Part shown: positions 51,785 through 59,887 of the stretch, piece by piece
Layout of the letters: the number at the start of each line of letters is the position of its first letter
Numbering within the stretch: position 1 is the stretch's first letter
Source: UBA8337 sp937907245
GTDB lineage: Bacteria > Pseudomonadota > Alphaproteobacteria > RS24
NCBI GenBank assembly: GCA_965219485.1
Contig: OZ244774.1
Coordinates: forward strand, 1,550,001-1,614,000
Direction of reading: 5' to 3'
Length of the DNA stretch: 64,000 bases
The notes under the pieces: generated by a model
Database searches by the model: none
Told to the model about the DNA's origin: nothing
What the model saw: only the letters and a program-made list of their open reading frames with translations
Made by a program: the position numbers and the translations under genes

Positions 51785-52326
51785 TTTTTCAGACTGGCGT
51801 CAATTGCCTTGCGTAGCTTTTTCGAACTCGGTTTGGTCATCGATGAAAAATAGGTCACGGGGCGGCCTTCCCCATCGATGAGGAACTTGTAAAAATTCCA
51901 CTTCGGGCTGCCACCCGTCTCTGCTTTGAGCCATTTATAAAGCGGGTGCGCCGCGGCCCCTTTGACCACGAGTTTTTCGGACATAGGAAAATCAATATTA
52001 AAATTCACTTCGCAGAATTCCTTAATCTCGCCCTCACTGCCCGGCTCTTGGTCGCCGAAATCATTGCTCGGCACGCCTAAGACCACAAGGCCAAGGTCGC
52101 GCTTTTCTTCCCACAGGCTTTGCAGGCCATCATATTGTTTGGTGAAACCACAATAAGAGGCGGTGTTGACCAATAGAATTGTCTTGCCTTTAAACTGAGC
52201 CAACGGCATGTCGCCGCCATCGATGGACGGCAGACTATAGTCGTAGACCGACCCCGCCGCTTGGGCATTGGAGGCAAAAGCCGGGAGGCATAAAACAAGA
52301 AAAACGGAAATATACTTTTTGGACAT
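51781..52326 (-). CDS. Glutathione peroxidase, exported
   Basis: A 181-residue GPx with a signal peptide (cleaved near SNAQA, residue 23). The catalytic Cys59 is in NTASYCGFTKQY, with Gln in the FGDQEPG motif and Trp in KWNFYKF. It reduces hydrogen or lipid peroxides in the periplasm, probably with thioredoxin-like donors. It converges with the photolyase pair, sharing four bases at their ends. Confidence 0.92.
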   Translation of the reverse strand: MSKKYISVFLVLCLPAFASNAQAAGSVYDYSLPSIDGGDMPLAQFKGKTILLVNTASYCGFTKQYDGLQSLWEEKRDLGLVVLGVPSNDFGDQEPGSEGEIKEFCEVNFNIDFPMSEKLVVKGAAAHPLYKWLKAETGGSPKWNFYKFLIDGEGRPVTYFSSMTKPSSKKLRKAIDASLKN

Positions 52327-52468
52327 GAAAAACCTATAGCCTTTTTTGGATGAATTCCCAAAGCGTTAATCGCTTCCCTCGGTTTGGCGATAAAGCCCCA
52401 AGGTTAAACATTGAACAAGACACCCGCAGCATTGTAGACTGGCTTTTCAACAGAAAAGGCTGCGGCAA

Positions 52469-53077
52469 TTGTTTCTATTCGAAGACGAAACCAACTCACA
52501 TTTTGAATGCCCAGCTTGCGGGCAACGCGGCTCAGTGCCTCGTGATGTTTTGGCTGAAACCCTAAAAGAAACCGCCCATGTGCGCATCAGCTGCACCCGG
52601 TGTGCCAGCAAGTTTGCCCCTACAGCGCAAGCAGAAGCGCCTGTTGAACCAAAACCCGAACCAGAAATTGGCAGCCTTCCAGCCTGGTTGAGCGCCCCCG
52701 AGCGCCCCAAAGCGATGCAGGAAGAAACGAAACCAACCGTCATCGCCGAAGCCCCGATAGAACTGGAGGCTCTGGTAGAGCCAGAGCTTGAACCAGAAAT
52801 AAAGCCTGAGCCTGAACCAGAAATAAAGCCCGAGCTTGAGCCAGAAATAGAGCCAGAGCCAGAGCGAGAAATAGAGCCCGAAGTTGAGCCAGAAGTAGAA
52901 CTCGAAGTAGAGCTGGAAGTTGAGCCAGAAGTAGAGCCAAGCCCAGCGCCTCAGCCTAGCCAAACCCTCGACGCGCCAAATGCTGGGGGCATCGCCAATA
53001 AGTTTCAATTTTTCGCGGTCACGCTGGCCGCTATATTGTTTTTCCTAGGCGGCGTTCTTGTTTTGGGAAGCCGTTAA
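52469..53077 (+). CDS. Zinc-ribbon membrane protein with Glu-Pro repeats
   Basis: A 202-residue protein. The N-terminus has CPACG and CTRC (residues about 14 and 42), resembling the MJ0042 zinc-ribbon of short alphaproteobacterial proteins. Residues about 58-155 are a run of Glu/Pro/Val units such as EPEPEI and EVEPEV, encoded by degenerate 12-36-bp DNA repeats. A single membrane helix (about 177-198) ends the protein. The start is TTG with no closer ATG, so the precise N-terminus is uncertain. A rod-like, negatively charged spacer between membrane and zinc domain is likely. Confidence 0.72.
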   Translation: MFLFEDETNSHFECPACGQRGSVPRDVLAETLKETAHVRISCTRCASKFAPTAQAEAPVEPKPEPEIGSLPAWLSAPERPKAMQEETKPTVIAEAPIELEALVEPELEPEIKPEPEPEIKPELEPEIEPEPEREIEPEVEPEVELEVELEVEPEVEPSPAPQPSQTLDAPNAGGIANKFQFFAVTLAAILFFLGGVLVLGSR

Positions 53078-53081
53078 CGCG

Positions 53082-53522
53082 TTACAGCCAGCGACGCACC
53101 TTGGCTTTGTAATTACGGTAAATTTGCCCGAACTCAGCTTCTAAGTTTTCTTCTTCTTGGTATATCCATAAAACCTGCACGCCGACGACAAAAATGGGCA
53201 CGACCGCCAAAGACCAAACATGGCCGCTTGCCAAAGCGCTGCCCGTTAGCAATATCGCCATGGCCGCATAAATTGGATTTCGCGAATAGGCAAATAGCCC
53301 GGTGATCATTAATTGCGAAGGTTGACCATCGGGAATAATCGTCGTTTCATTTTTCCGAAAATTCGAGGCCATATATAAAATAGTGCCCAGCCCAAGCGCC
53401 ATAAAGGCAATGCCTGCATATTGCCAGACGGGCGATAAAATTGGGCGCACGGGCGCCAGATAAGCCAAAGCCAGTTGCACCAGAATGCCGGCCAATACCA
53501 TCAGGGGGGGATAAATTTTCAT
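53082..53522 (-). CDS. Isoprenylcysteine carboxyl methyltransferase family protein
   Basis: A 146-residue membrane protein with four helices and the ICMT/PEMT-type motif GLFAYSRNPIYAAM near residue 75, then EEENLEAEFGQIYRNYKAKVRRW at the end. This family methylates lipid or small-molecule acceptors with SAM at the membrane. CAGGAG precedes ATG 53522. It is the fifth and last gene of a minus-strand operon and converges on the Glu-Pro repeat gene 4 bases away. Confidence 0.87.
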   Translation of the reverse strand: MKIYPPLMVLAGILVQLALAYLAPVRPILSPVWQYAGIAFMALGLGTILYMASNFRKNETTIIPDGQPSQLMITGLFAYSRNPIYAAMAILLTGSALASGHVWSLAVVPIFVVGVQVLWIYQEEENLEAEFGQIYRNYKAKVRRWL

Positions 53523-53547
53523 CTTAGTCTCCTGTCGTTTGCTCGCC

Positions 53548-54756
53548 TTAAGCCGAAATCGGGAGCGGATCCCATATGTCGACGATGCGGCCTTTTTCAA
53601 AAATTGCCAATTTCGGAAACTGCAAAAACACAGCCTCGCTTTGGTGGGGACGCAAAAACACAAACTCATCTACCGCCAGTTTTCCACGCCCGATAGAGGC
53701 GGGGCCAACCAATAATTCTTGATTGCTCGAGCGCCCCATAAGCGGGCTAGGCGCCAAGCCCTTAGGGTAAACGGCGCTGGCCATCCAATAGCCACCATGG
53801 GTGAACACACTGGTGCCGGGGCTTATGGCTTCCAGTAAATCGCCAGCCTGCTCGCCGCCCGGAACCCGCACGCCATTTTCAACCTTCAGCGCCGGCGTGG
53901 CAATAAAGGCGGCCGGCACAAATGGTTTTAACAGCGGCGTGTCAAAATCACTTGGCTTGACCAAGGTAGAGCCAGCCGCCAGCTCATTGGCCAATTCAGT
54001 GTCTTTATACAGTCGAAACGTTGGGCTACCTGCCATGTTGCGAACCATGGATTTAACGTGGCGCGCGCCCATAGCTTCTGCGCTTTGAGCCAATGCGGAG
54101 GCATAGGTTTTTTGCGCCGCCGATTTGGCTCGGCTTGGCCATCCCGCTATTTTTGGTAATTTTGTAAGATGCGGCTCATAGCCCATAAGCCCCGATAGGC
54201 TGAGGTGAGGCGTTTGCGATATTTCCGCTAGCGCCGTTTGCAAGGTTTCCCCCGGCGCCATGCCGCCACGATGCAGGCCAACATCTATTTCCAAATTCAA
54301 CCGAAAGGTCAGTTTTTGGGCGCTCGCCAACTCCCCATATTGCCGCGCGCGCTGCGGGGTATCGACCAGCCATTGCACTTGAGACAAGGCTCGCTTCTGA
54401 TTTGGTTTTAAGGAAGACAGCATATTGGCCAAAGCGGCCACTGGCACTGGCTTGCCAAGCAATTGATCATAGGTTGGCATCCGAGCCAAAAGTTGCGCAA
54501 CCATGGCTGCATTAAAACTCATCAATCGGTTGGTGCGCGCGCGTTTGGCAACATGCAAAAGCAATTGCTCGCTCGGTAAAGATTTGGCGACAATGCGGTA
54601 AGCCATGCCGCGCGGCAGGAAGCTCTTCAGCGTGTCGATGTTTTGATTGAGCCGCGTTTTATCGATTAGCAATACGGGCTCGCATAGGCCCGCTTTTGAT
54701 AAAGCCGCTTGTAGCCCCGCGAAATAGGCGTTCGAGAGAGGCGCTTTCAAGCTCAT
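53548..54756 (-). CDS. DSD1-family PLP enzyme (alanine racemase-like fold)
   Basis: A 402-residue protein with the N-terminal alanine racemase/D-threonine aldolase TIM barrel. The PLP lysine is probably in YRIVAKSLPS near residue 58, and the C-terminal DSD1-type domain holds metal ligands in VFTHGGYW and FLRPHQSE. Family members dehydrate D-serine or cleave D-3-hydroxy amino acids. It overlaps the FAD oxidase gene by 4 bases (ATGA). The substrate is unknown, but the deacylase in the same operon points to D-amino acids. Confidence 0.82.
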   Translation of the reverse strand: MSLKAPLSNAYFAGLQAALSKAGLCEPVLLIDKTRLNQNIDTLKSFLPRGMAYRIVAKSLPSEQLLLHVAKRARTNRLMSFNAAMVAQLLARMPTYDQLLGKPVPVAALANMLSSLKPNQKRALSQVQWLVDTPQRARQYGELASAQKLTFRLNLEIDVGLHRGGMAPGETLQTALAEISQTPHLSLSGLMGYEPHLTKLPKIAGWPSRAKSAAQKTYASALAQSAEAMGARHVKSMVRNMAGSPTFRLYKDTELANELAAGSTLVKPSDFDTPLLKPFVPAAFIATPALKVENGVRVPGGEQAGDLLEAISPGTSVFTHGGYWMASAVYPKGLAPSPLMGRSSNQELLVGPASIGRGKLAVDEFVFLRPHQSEAVFLQFPKLAIFEKGRIVDIWDPLPISA

Positions 54757-56171
54757 GAAGTAGCTCCAAATAACTCGCGTAAATAGGGGTTGAGAAGGCG
54801 ATTATCGGGATCTAGCTCGCTTCGCAATTTCGCAAAATCGTCAAATTTTGGATATAGCGCTCGCACTTGCGCGCCCGAAAGAGAGTTTAATTTACCCCAA
54901 TGCGGACGCCCGCCAGCGCGTTGAAAAATCGGTTCTATTTTTGTGAATAAAAAATCATAGGCATCGGGCGCATGCGTATGCACAGCCACCGATACGCGGG
55001 GGCCCGCATTAAACGGCGACAACCAAGCTGTATCCGCTGCCGTCATGCGGCACTCAAACGGGAAGAATACATCTGGGTGCTCGCGCTCGATGAGGTCGCG
55101 CACTTCGTCCAAAACATCCAAGGCCACTTCGGGGGGCAAGTGATATTCCATCTCATTAAAATGCACATTGCGAGCGCTCGCCAAAAGCTGCCAGCTTTCG
55201 CCGATGATATTTTCTTCGGGTGCATTGGCAATGGCGGCCCCCAATAAACGTTTGCGCAAAAACGGGAACCAGCCCAAATAATCGCGCAAAGCCTTTAACT
55301 GCATTACGCCATCATCGCTCTCATCGCTTTCATTCGTGGCGCGCGGTGTTTCTGGCGCATCTGTTTCATCATGGGTAATGACCATCGCCGTTCCAGAAAA
55401 TGGGATGTAGAAAAACTCAAAATTACGATGCGCCTGCCACATGTTTTCTGCTTCTGCAAGAACCTGTGGGTAAGGCATAAAGCGCACACGACGATGCAGC
55501 TTATGGCGCGGCACTAATTGCATTTCAATTTCGGTTAGTACCCCCAACGTGCCCAAGGCCACTTGCGCGGCAGGTAGAAGGTTCGCGTTTGAGTTGGCGC
55601 TAAATTCCATCTCTTCGCCAGCGCCTGTGATGAGTTTAAGGCCTTTAATCTCAGCCGCTAGGCACGGTAAGTTTTTGCCCGTGCCATGCGTCGCCGTGGA
55701 TGTGGCGCCAGCCAGACTTTGCACATCAATATCGCCCAAATTACGAAACGCTAAGCCCTGCTCTGCCAAAGCGGGCGATAGGTCTTTCAATCGCGCGCCA
55801 GCCCCAAGCCAAGCTGTTTGCTTGGTCTTATCAAGCGAGCGCACACCGTTAAACGCATCTAATCGCACAATCTTGCCGTCGTCTCCGGCAGGCACTAAAG
55901 GCGTCCAACTATGGCCAGACCCGACAGGGCGCACGGCGCCCTTGGTCGTTTGAAGAAGACGAATTAAATCGGCGGTGGTTTGCGGCGTTTCAACATCCGC
56001 TTTGGAAGGCGCCAAAGACTTCGACCAGTTTTGCCAACCGCCAGACGCCACAGGCGCGCTTGCCGCTTGAGCCCACTCGCCCAACACAGATTGGCCCGAC
56101 ACAGACTGGCCCAATATAGAAGAGGCCAAAGCCGACAGCCCCAGCGTTTTCAATATCTGTCGTCTCTGCAT
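54753..56171 (-). CDS. Exported FAD-linked oxidase, aldonolactone oxidase type
   Basis: A 472-residue flavoprotein. The N-terminus MQRRQILKTLGLSALASS suggests a Tat-like signal, though only one Arg pair is present. The PCMH-type FAD domain has GSGHSWTPL and SLAGATSTATHGTGKNL, and the C-terminal ALO domain ends with GGRPHWGKLN, the motif near the substrate in aldonolactone and alditol oxidases. It oxidises a sugar lactone, alditol or related polyol, releasing H2O2 or passing electrons on. It sits between PAP2 and DSD1-family genes in one operon. Confidence 0.85.
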   Translation of the reverse strand: MQRRQILKTLGLSALASSILGQSVSGQSVLGEWAQAASAPVASGGWQNWSKSLAPSKADVETPQTTADLIRLLQTTKGAVRPVGSGHSWTPLVPAGDDGKIVRLDAFNGVRSLDKTKQTAWLGAGARLKDLSPALAEQGLAFRNLGDIDVQSLAGATSTATHGTGKNLPCLAAEIKGLKLITGAGEEMEFSANSNANLLPAAQVALGTLGVLTEIEMQLVPRHKLHRRVRFMPYPQVLAEAENMWQAHRNFEFFYIPFSGTAMVITHDETDAPETPRATNESDESDDGVMQLKALRDYLGWFPFLRKRLLGAAIANAPEENIIGESWQLLASARNVHFNEMEYHLPPEVALDVLDEVRDLIEREHPDVFFPFECRMTAADTAWLSPFNAGPRVSVAVHTHAPDAYDFLFTKIEPIFQRAGGRPHWGKLNSLSGAQVRALYPKFDDFAKLRSELDPDNRLLNPYLRELFGATS

Positions 56172-56241
56172 CTTTCCGCTCCCTGTTTTACATCTTAAAA
56201 GCTATAAGCGGCGAGCGGGATTGGCAAGCTATCTGTCAGCT

Positions 56242-57138
56242 CTATTTTCCGGTAATTTTAGCCAGTAAATTGGGCAATAAATAAACAACCCCCAAGCCGA
56301 ACAAAACACCAAAGCCATAATTCACCGGCATAGCGATACCCGTCTCTCCCAATTTGAGGGCTTTGGGTAGTCCCGTCATAAGTGCCATTAAGCCAAAGCA
56401 CAGAGCGGTCATGCCTGCCGCCACCAGCCATTGCACAAAGCGCGCACCTGGCAGTTTCACCTCAGCTCCGTTCATCGCATAGCGGCCTAGAACCCACCCC
56501 ATCATCGCGCCCGCAAACCACACAGGCGCCTGGTGGCCGACGTGGCTTGGATAAAAAATCGTGTAAAAAAGCTGCAAAGCAAATAGGCTCGCCACCGCTT
56601 GAGATGCCGACAATTGAGCGATACTGCTGGATATGCGCGGATGGTTTTGTGCCGCCACATAAGCATAAAGACACACGCAACCAATTATGAAACCAGCGAC
56701 AACGTCGCCCAAATCATGCACGCCCAGATAAAGCCTGGAAAAACTCTGCAAAGCGATGAAAATTCCTGCAGCCCAATAAGCGAGGTTTTTATAAGATGTG
56801 TGCCGCACCGAATAAGCCAAATAACTCCAAAGCACGACCGCGATTTGCGTATGTCCGCTTGGCCAGCCGTAACTAGTGCCAACGCCGCTGTCGAGCGCAT
56901 ATTCAGCAGCCGGGCGCGGGTCTTGACCAAAATCTTTGAGCCAAGAATTCAATAGCCCCGCCGCCATTAGCAACATGGCCGTATGAAAAAACCGTTTCGA
57001 ACCAAACGCAAAATAGCCGAAACATAAAAACATAATTAGAAAAAGTGGGTAGCCCATTAAGGTGATGAGCTCGAAAAATTGGTTTAAAAAAGGGGTCCGC
57101 AAGGCGGGGGCCCACGACATATCATTCCAAATTGACAT
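56242..57138 (-). CDS. PAP2 family membrane phosphatase
   Basis: A 298-residue membrane protein with six or more helices and all three phosphatase motifs: KDFGQDPRP near residue 68, YGWPSGHTQ near 89 and SRLYLGVHDLGDVVAG near 134, where the two His act. Such enzymes dephosphorylate lipid phosphates or undecaprenyl pyrophosphate at the outer face of the inner membrane. AAGGAT precedes the ATG. It starts 70 bases upstream of the oxidase gene and 11 bases after the deacylase gene. Confidence 0.92.
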   Translation of the reverse strand: MSIWNDMSWAPALRTPFLNQFFELITLMGYPLFLIMFLCFGYFAFGSKRFFHTAMLLMAAGLLNSWLKDFGQDPRPAAEYALDSGVGTSYGWPSGHTQIAVVLWSYLAYSVRHTSYKNLAYWAAGIFIALQSFSRLYLGVHDLGDVVAGFIIGCVCLYAYVAAQNHPRISSSIAQLSASQAVASLFALQLFYTIFYPSHVGHQAPVWFAGAMMGWVLGRYAMNGAEVKLPGARFVQWLVAAGMTALCFGLMALMTGLPKALKLGETGIAMPVNYGFGVLFGLGVVYLLPNLLAKITGK

Positions 57139-57149
57139 TTTATATCCTT

Positions 57150-58655
57150 TTATTTTTTATCAAAACGCAAAGCTTGGCCATGGGTGGCCGCCTCTACAAT
57201 GGCTCCGTCACGAAGCGCGAATTGGCCATTTACCAGCACATGCACAATGCCTGTGCTTTCCGTTAGTCCCTCTTTATAGGTCGCGTTATCGCGTACCGCA
57301 GCGGGATCGAAAATCGTGATATCCGCCACCATAGTCTCTTGCAAGCGACCGCGCTCTTGCATGGCTTTTAAACCCATATTGCCCAAATAGACGGCCGCGT
57401 TGCTAGATAGAGCGGCTATTATTTGCAGCATATCCAAATCATGTTCGCGCGCCAAACGCAAAGACCGTGCCCTCGTGCCCGCGCGGCGCGGGTGGGTATT
57501 GGGTATCGTCTCAGGTTGTTTGTCCCACGCACCAAACAACGGCATGCCGTCGCTTCCAATGGCGACGCCAGGTAATTGCAACCACTCGATAATTTCTTCG
57601 GGGCGCGATTTATAAATAATCACTTGCCGCACCGGGTCAGACTTCACCAGACGCAAATATTCCGCTTTGGTTAGAAACTTGTTCAGTGCCGGATCGAAAA
57701 GCTGTTCTTCATAGGTCCAACCGAGGCGTTTTTCAAACACCTCTGGCTGAAAAAATACGGCATTAATAGACGTAGAGCCCGCCACATAGGGATAAATATC
57801 CCCCCAAACATTCAACCCTTGGCCGCGCAAATCGACCAGCAGGTCTTGCACTTTACGCCAGCCCGCATTGTTAAAATGGTTGATACAGGTTGGTGCTTTC
57901 AGCGCCGCTGCATTGGCCAAAACTTCTTGCGCACCGTTAATTTCTTCATCCGCATGACCCGGCGTATGGCGCAAATGCACACAAGCCTGGCGGCCATAAT
58001 TAGCAGCCAGCTTTTGCATGTCATAAACCTCAGGCGCCGAGATGGCTGGCATATAGCCCAAGGTAATGCCAATGCCGATAGCGCCCTCTTTTAGGCCCTG
58101 TTCCATGTCTGCCAAAACGGCCTTTTGCTCTTGGGAATTGGCGGCATGCACCGCCCATTTTTGCCCACGCCCGCGCGAAATATACGCATTGAGGGCGTCG
58201 TCTGCTTTATTGCCATCTAGCACCAAAGCGCGTGCCAGCTCAGCACTTGCCGAGGTGCCAAAATTAATCCGTGCCGCGCCTTCGCGCCGCGCATACCATT
58301 GGTTTATCTCAGACCCTAACGCCCCAAATTCTAAATCCATGGCAGACGTAAGCCCGTCTTTAAGCCCGATTTCATAGCAAGCCTGCGCCGGGCAATGCCA
58401 GTGATAATCAATGAACCCGGGCGCTACGATGAGCCCGCTGGCATCGACCATTTGCTTGCCGGTAAGAGGGGTTTTGCTAATTTTAACAATGCGACCCTCT
58501 CGCAGCCCAATATGGCGAATAGCGTCCAGCTCACTCAGCGGGTCAATCACCCGACCTTGATTAATAACCACATCATAGGGCTTTTCGTCCGATTGCGAAC
58601 AACCGGCGACGAAGGCCAAGCAGGCCAATAGAATAATAACTGGATGCCGCGCCAT
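57150..58655 (-). CDS. N-acyl-D-amino-acid deacylase-like amidohydrolase, lipoprotein
   Basis: A 501-residue amidohydrolase. A lipobox VAGC (Cys about residue 19 from the chosen start) marks a lipoprotein. Metal ligands are placed by DYHWHC (in place of the usual D-x-H-x-H), by ACVHLRHTPG and NHFNNAG, and by GSDGMP. The closest known group is D-aminoacylase, which releases D-amino acids from N-acylated forms. GGAGAG lies before ATG 58655. It heads the five-gene operon. Substrate is predicted by family only. Confidence 0.85.
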   Translation of the reverse strand: MARHPVIILLACLAFVAGCSQSDEKPYDVVINQGRVIDPLSELDAIRHIGLREGRIVKISKTPLTGKQMVDASGLIVAPGFIDYHWHCPAQACYEIGLKDGLTSAMDLEFGALGSEINQWYARREGAARINFGTSASAELARALVLDGNKADDALNAYISRGRGQKWAVHAANSQEQKAVLADMEQGLKEGAIGIGITLGYMPAISAPEVYDMQKLAANYGRQACVHLRHTPGHADEEINGAQEVLANAAALKAPTCINHFNNAGWRKVQDLLVDLRGQGLNVWGDIYPYVAGSTSINAVFFQPEVFEKRLGWTYEEQLFDPALNKFLTKAEYLRLVKSDPVRQVIIYKSRPEEIIEWLQLPGVAIGSDGMPLFGAWDKQPETIPNTHPRRAGTRARSLRLAREHDLDMLQIIAALSSNAAVYLGNMGLKAMQERGRLQETMVADITIFDPAAVRDNATYKEGLTESTGIVHVLVNGQFALRDGAIVEAATHGQALRFDKK

Positions 58656-58744
58656 ATACTTCTCTCCATAACAAATTAGGGGCTTCTTCATTACCCCGAG
58701 ATTAGTCTATTGCCATCGAATGAAAAGTGAAATTTTGCGCGTAA

Positions 58745-58781
58745 AATAAAAATGGGGAAGCGCTACCAGAGCCCTTCCCCA
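58745..58781 (-). terminator. Terminator after the outer-membrane barrel gene
   Basis: On the minus strand TGGGGAAG and CTTCCCCA form an 8-bp stem with a 13-base loop, followed by five T. It isolates the barrel gene from the deacylase operon. Confidence 0.85.
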
Positions 58782-58858
58782 ATTCATTTTAGATGCCGCG
58801 CGAAGCCAATTGGGAAAACCCAAAGAATCTATTTGCCGCAGCGACTTTCAAAAATATC

Positions 58859-59596
58859 CTAGAACTGAAAATTATAACCCGCGGTTAAAAGTGTCTGATC
58901 TTCACTCAGATCCCATCTCCCGCCGTCATAGTTAAATTCTTTAAACTCAGCACCAAAGGTTAGGCCTGTCGTATCGCTCAACGGATAAAAAATGCCGGCA
59001 CCCACTAAGTAGCCGCTACCATCGAGTGTCTCGTTCAAGCGACCCGAGTTTGAGTAGACAGTAAGCTCTGCCTCATTTATCTGCACACCCACGCGGCTAT
59101 ACCAAGACATAGTGTCATTAAGCCGGTCAGAGTAGGTGAGCGACGCAAAAAGCGCCTGAGTTTCAATGGTATCATCTCCCGGGATTTGGCTTTGCGGGTC
59201 AGATTCTATAACAACCTCTGACGTATAATACCCGCCGGAAAGGCTGAGGTTGTTCGAGATAGGGCGAGCAACGGAGACGGCGTAGGAGGACCGACTGGTG
59301 TCATATTTCCCATCGAAGACCCCATTAACATACTCATCCACTTCTTTTTCGAGGAGACCAGTAGCATTTACACCAAAAGTATAGTTTCCGCGTTCAACAG
59401 ATAGGCCTACATTATAATAATCAAAGTTATCAGAAAAAGCCCCAGATGAGGACCCACTATTATCGCTATAAGCCACCTTATAGGAAATATCAAAATCGGC
59501 TTGCCCAGCAGTTATGGTTACATTTACCGCATTAGCAGACGGAGCCAAAAGCGAGCTCATCAAAAGCCCACCGAGCAGTTTAATTGAATTACGCAT
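58859..59596 (-). CDS. Outer-membrane beta-barrel protein
   Basis: A 245-residue protein with a signal peptide (cleaved after PSANA) and alternating polar/hydrophobic strands ending in Phe (TAGYNFQF), as for an outer-membrane barrel of ten or so strands. Its C-terminal motif (GLTFGAEFKEFNYDGG) closely parallels that of the barrel at 62720-63592, so the two are paralogues. A GTG two codons upstream is an alternative; GGGAG is placed best for ATG 59596. Function is unknown. Confidence 0.75.
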   Translation of the reverse strand: MRNSIKLLGGLLMSSLLAPSANAVNVTITAGQADFDISYKVAYSDNSGSSSGAFSDNFDYYNVGLSVERGNYTFGVNATGLLEKEVDEYVNGVFDGKYDTSRSSYAVSVARPISNNLSLSGGYYTSEVVIESDPQSQIPGDDTIETQALFASLTYSDRLNDTMSWYSRVGVQINEAELTVYSNSGRLNETLDGSGYLVGAGIFYPLSDTTGLTFGAEFKEFNYDGGRWDLSEDQTLLTAGYNFQF

Positions 59597-59770
59597 ACAC
59601 ACACTCCCTTACGCAAAAACTATTCAGATATCGATAGGAGGCGCCAAAACGCCCGACTTGTCAATGTTCAAATTCTGTTTAACGGACGACACAAAAAAGC
59701 GTAATCTATAGAAGATGGTGGCAATCAGTGATAGTTTTCAGGCTATGGTTTCACGAAGCTTATCGCAGTC

Positions 59771-59814
59771 CATCGTATAAACATCGTATAAATATCGTAT
59801 AAATATCGTGTAAA
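59771..59814. repeat. Four 11-bp tandem repeats
   Basis: Four units of YATCGTATAAA (59771, 59782, 59793, 59804; the last reads TATCGTGTAAA) sit 22 bases before the upstream ORF. Period 11 puts every copy on nearly the same helix face, and each contains a TATAAA-like core. Confidence 0.92.
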
Positions 59815-59836
59815 TTTGGCTAACGGAGTTTGTGTA

Positions 59837-59887
59837 ATGCGTTTTTTGAGGATATCTCCGTTTGCTCTTTGGGCTGAGTGTTCATGA
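59837..59887 (+). CDS. 16-codon upstream ORF (possible leader peptide)
   Basis: A reading frame MRFLRISPFALWAECS has GGAG 9 bases before its ATG, while the following gene has only a weak site. Its TGA stop overlaps the ATG of that gene (ATGA), so ribosomes finishing it could start the LPP20-like protein. It has a Trp and Cys codon near the end but no run of a single amino acid, so classic attenuation is not evident. Confidence 0.4.
   Translation: MRFLRISPFALWAECS

Noticed and set aside
52562..53008. A 148-codon minus-strand frame rich in Trp, Leu and Phe
   Set aside because: It is the antisense of the Glu-Pro repeat region; complement bias creates the hydrophobic repeats.
59758..59820. Origin-like iteron array
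   Set aside because: The 11-bp repeats are A/T-rich, but no DnaA box or replication gene was seen with them in this gap. A promoter or slippage array is more likely.
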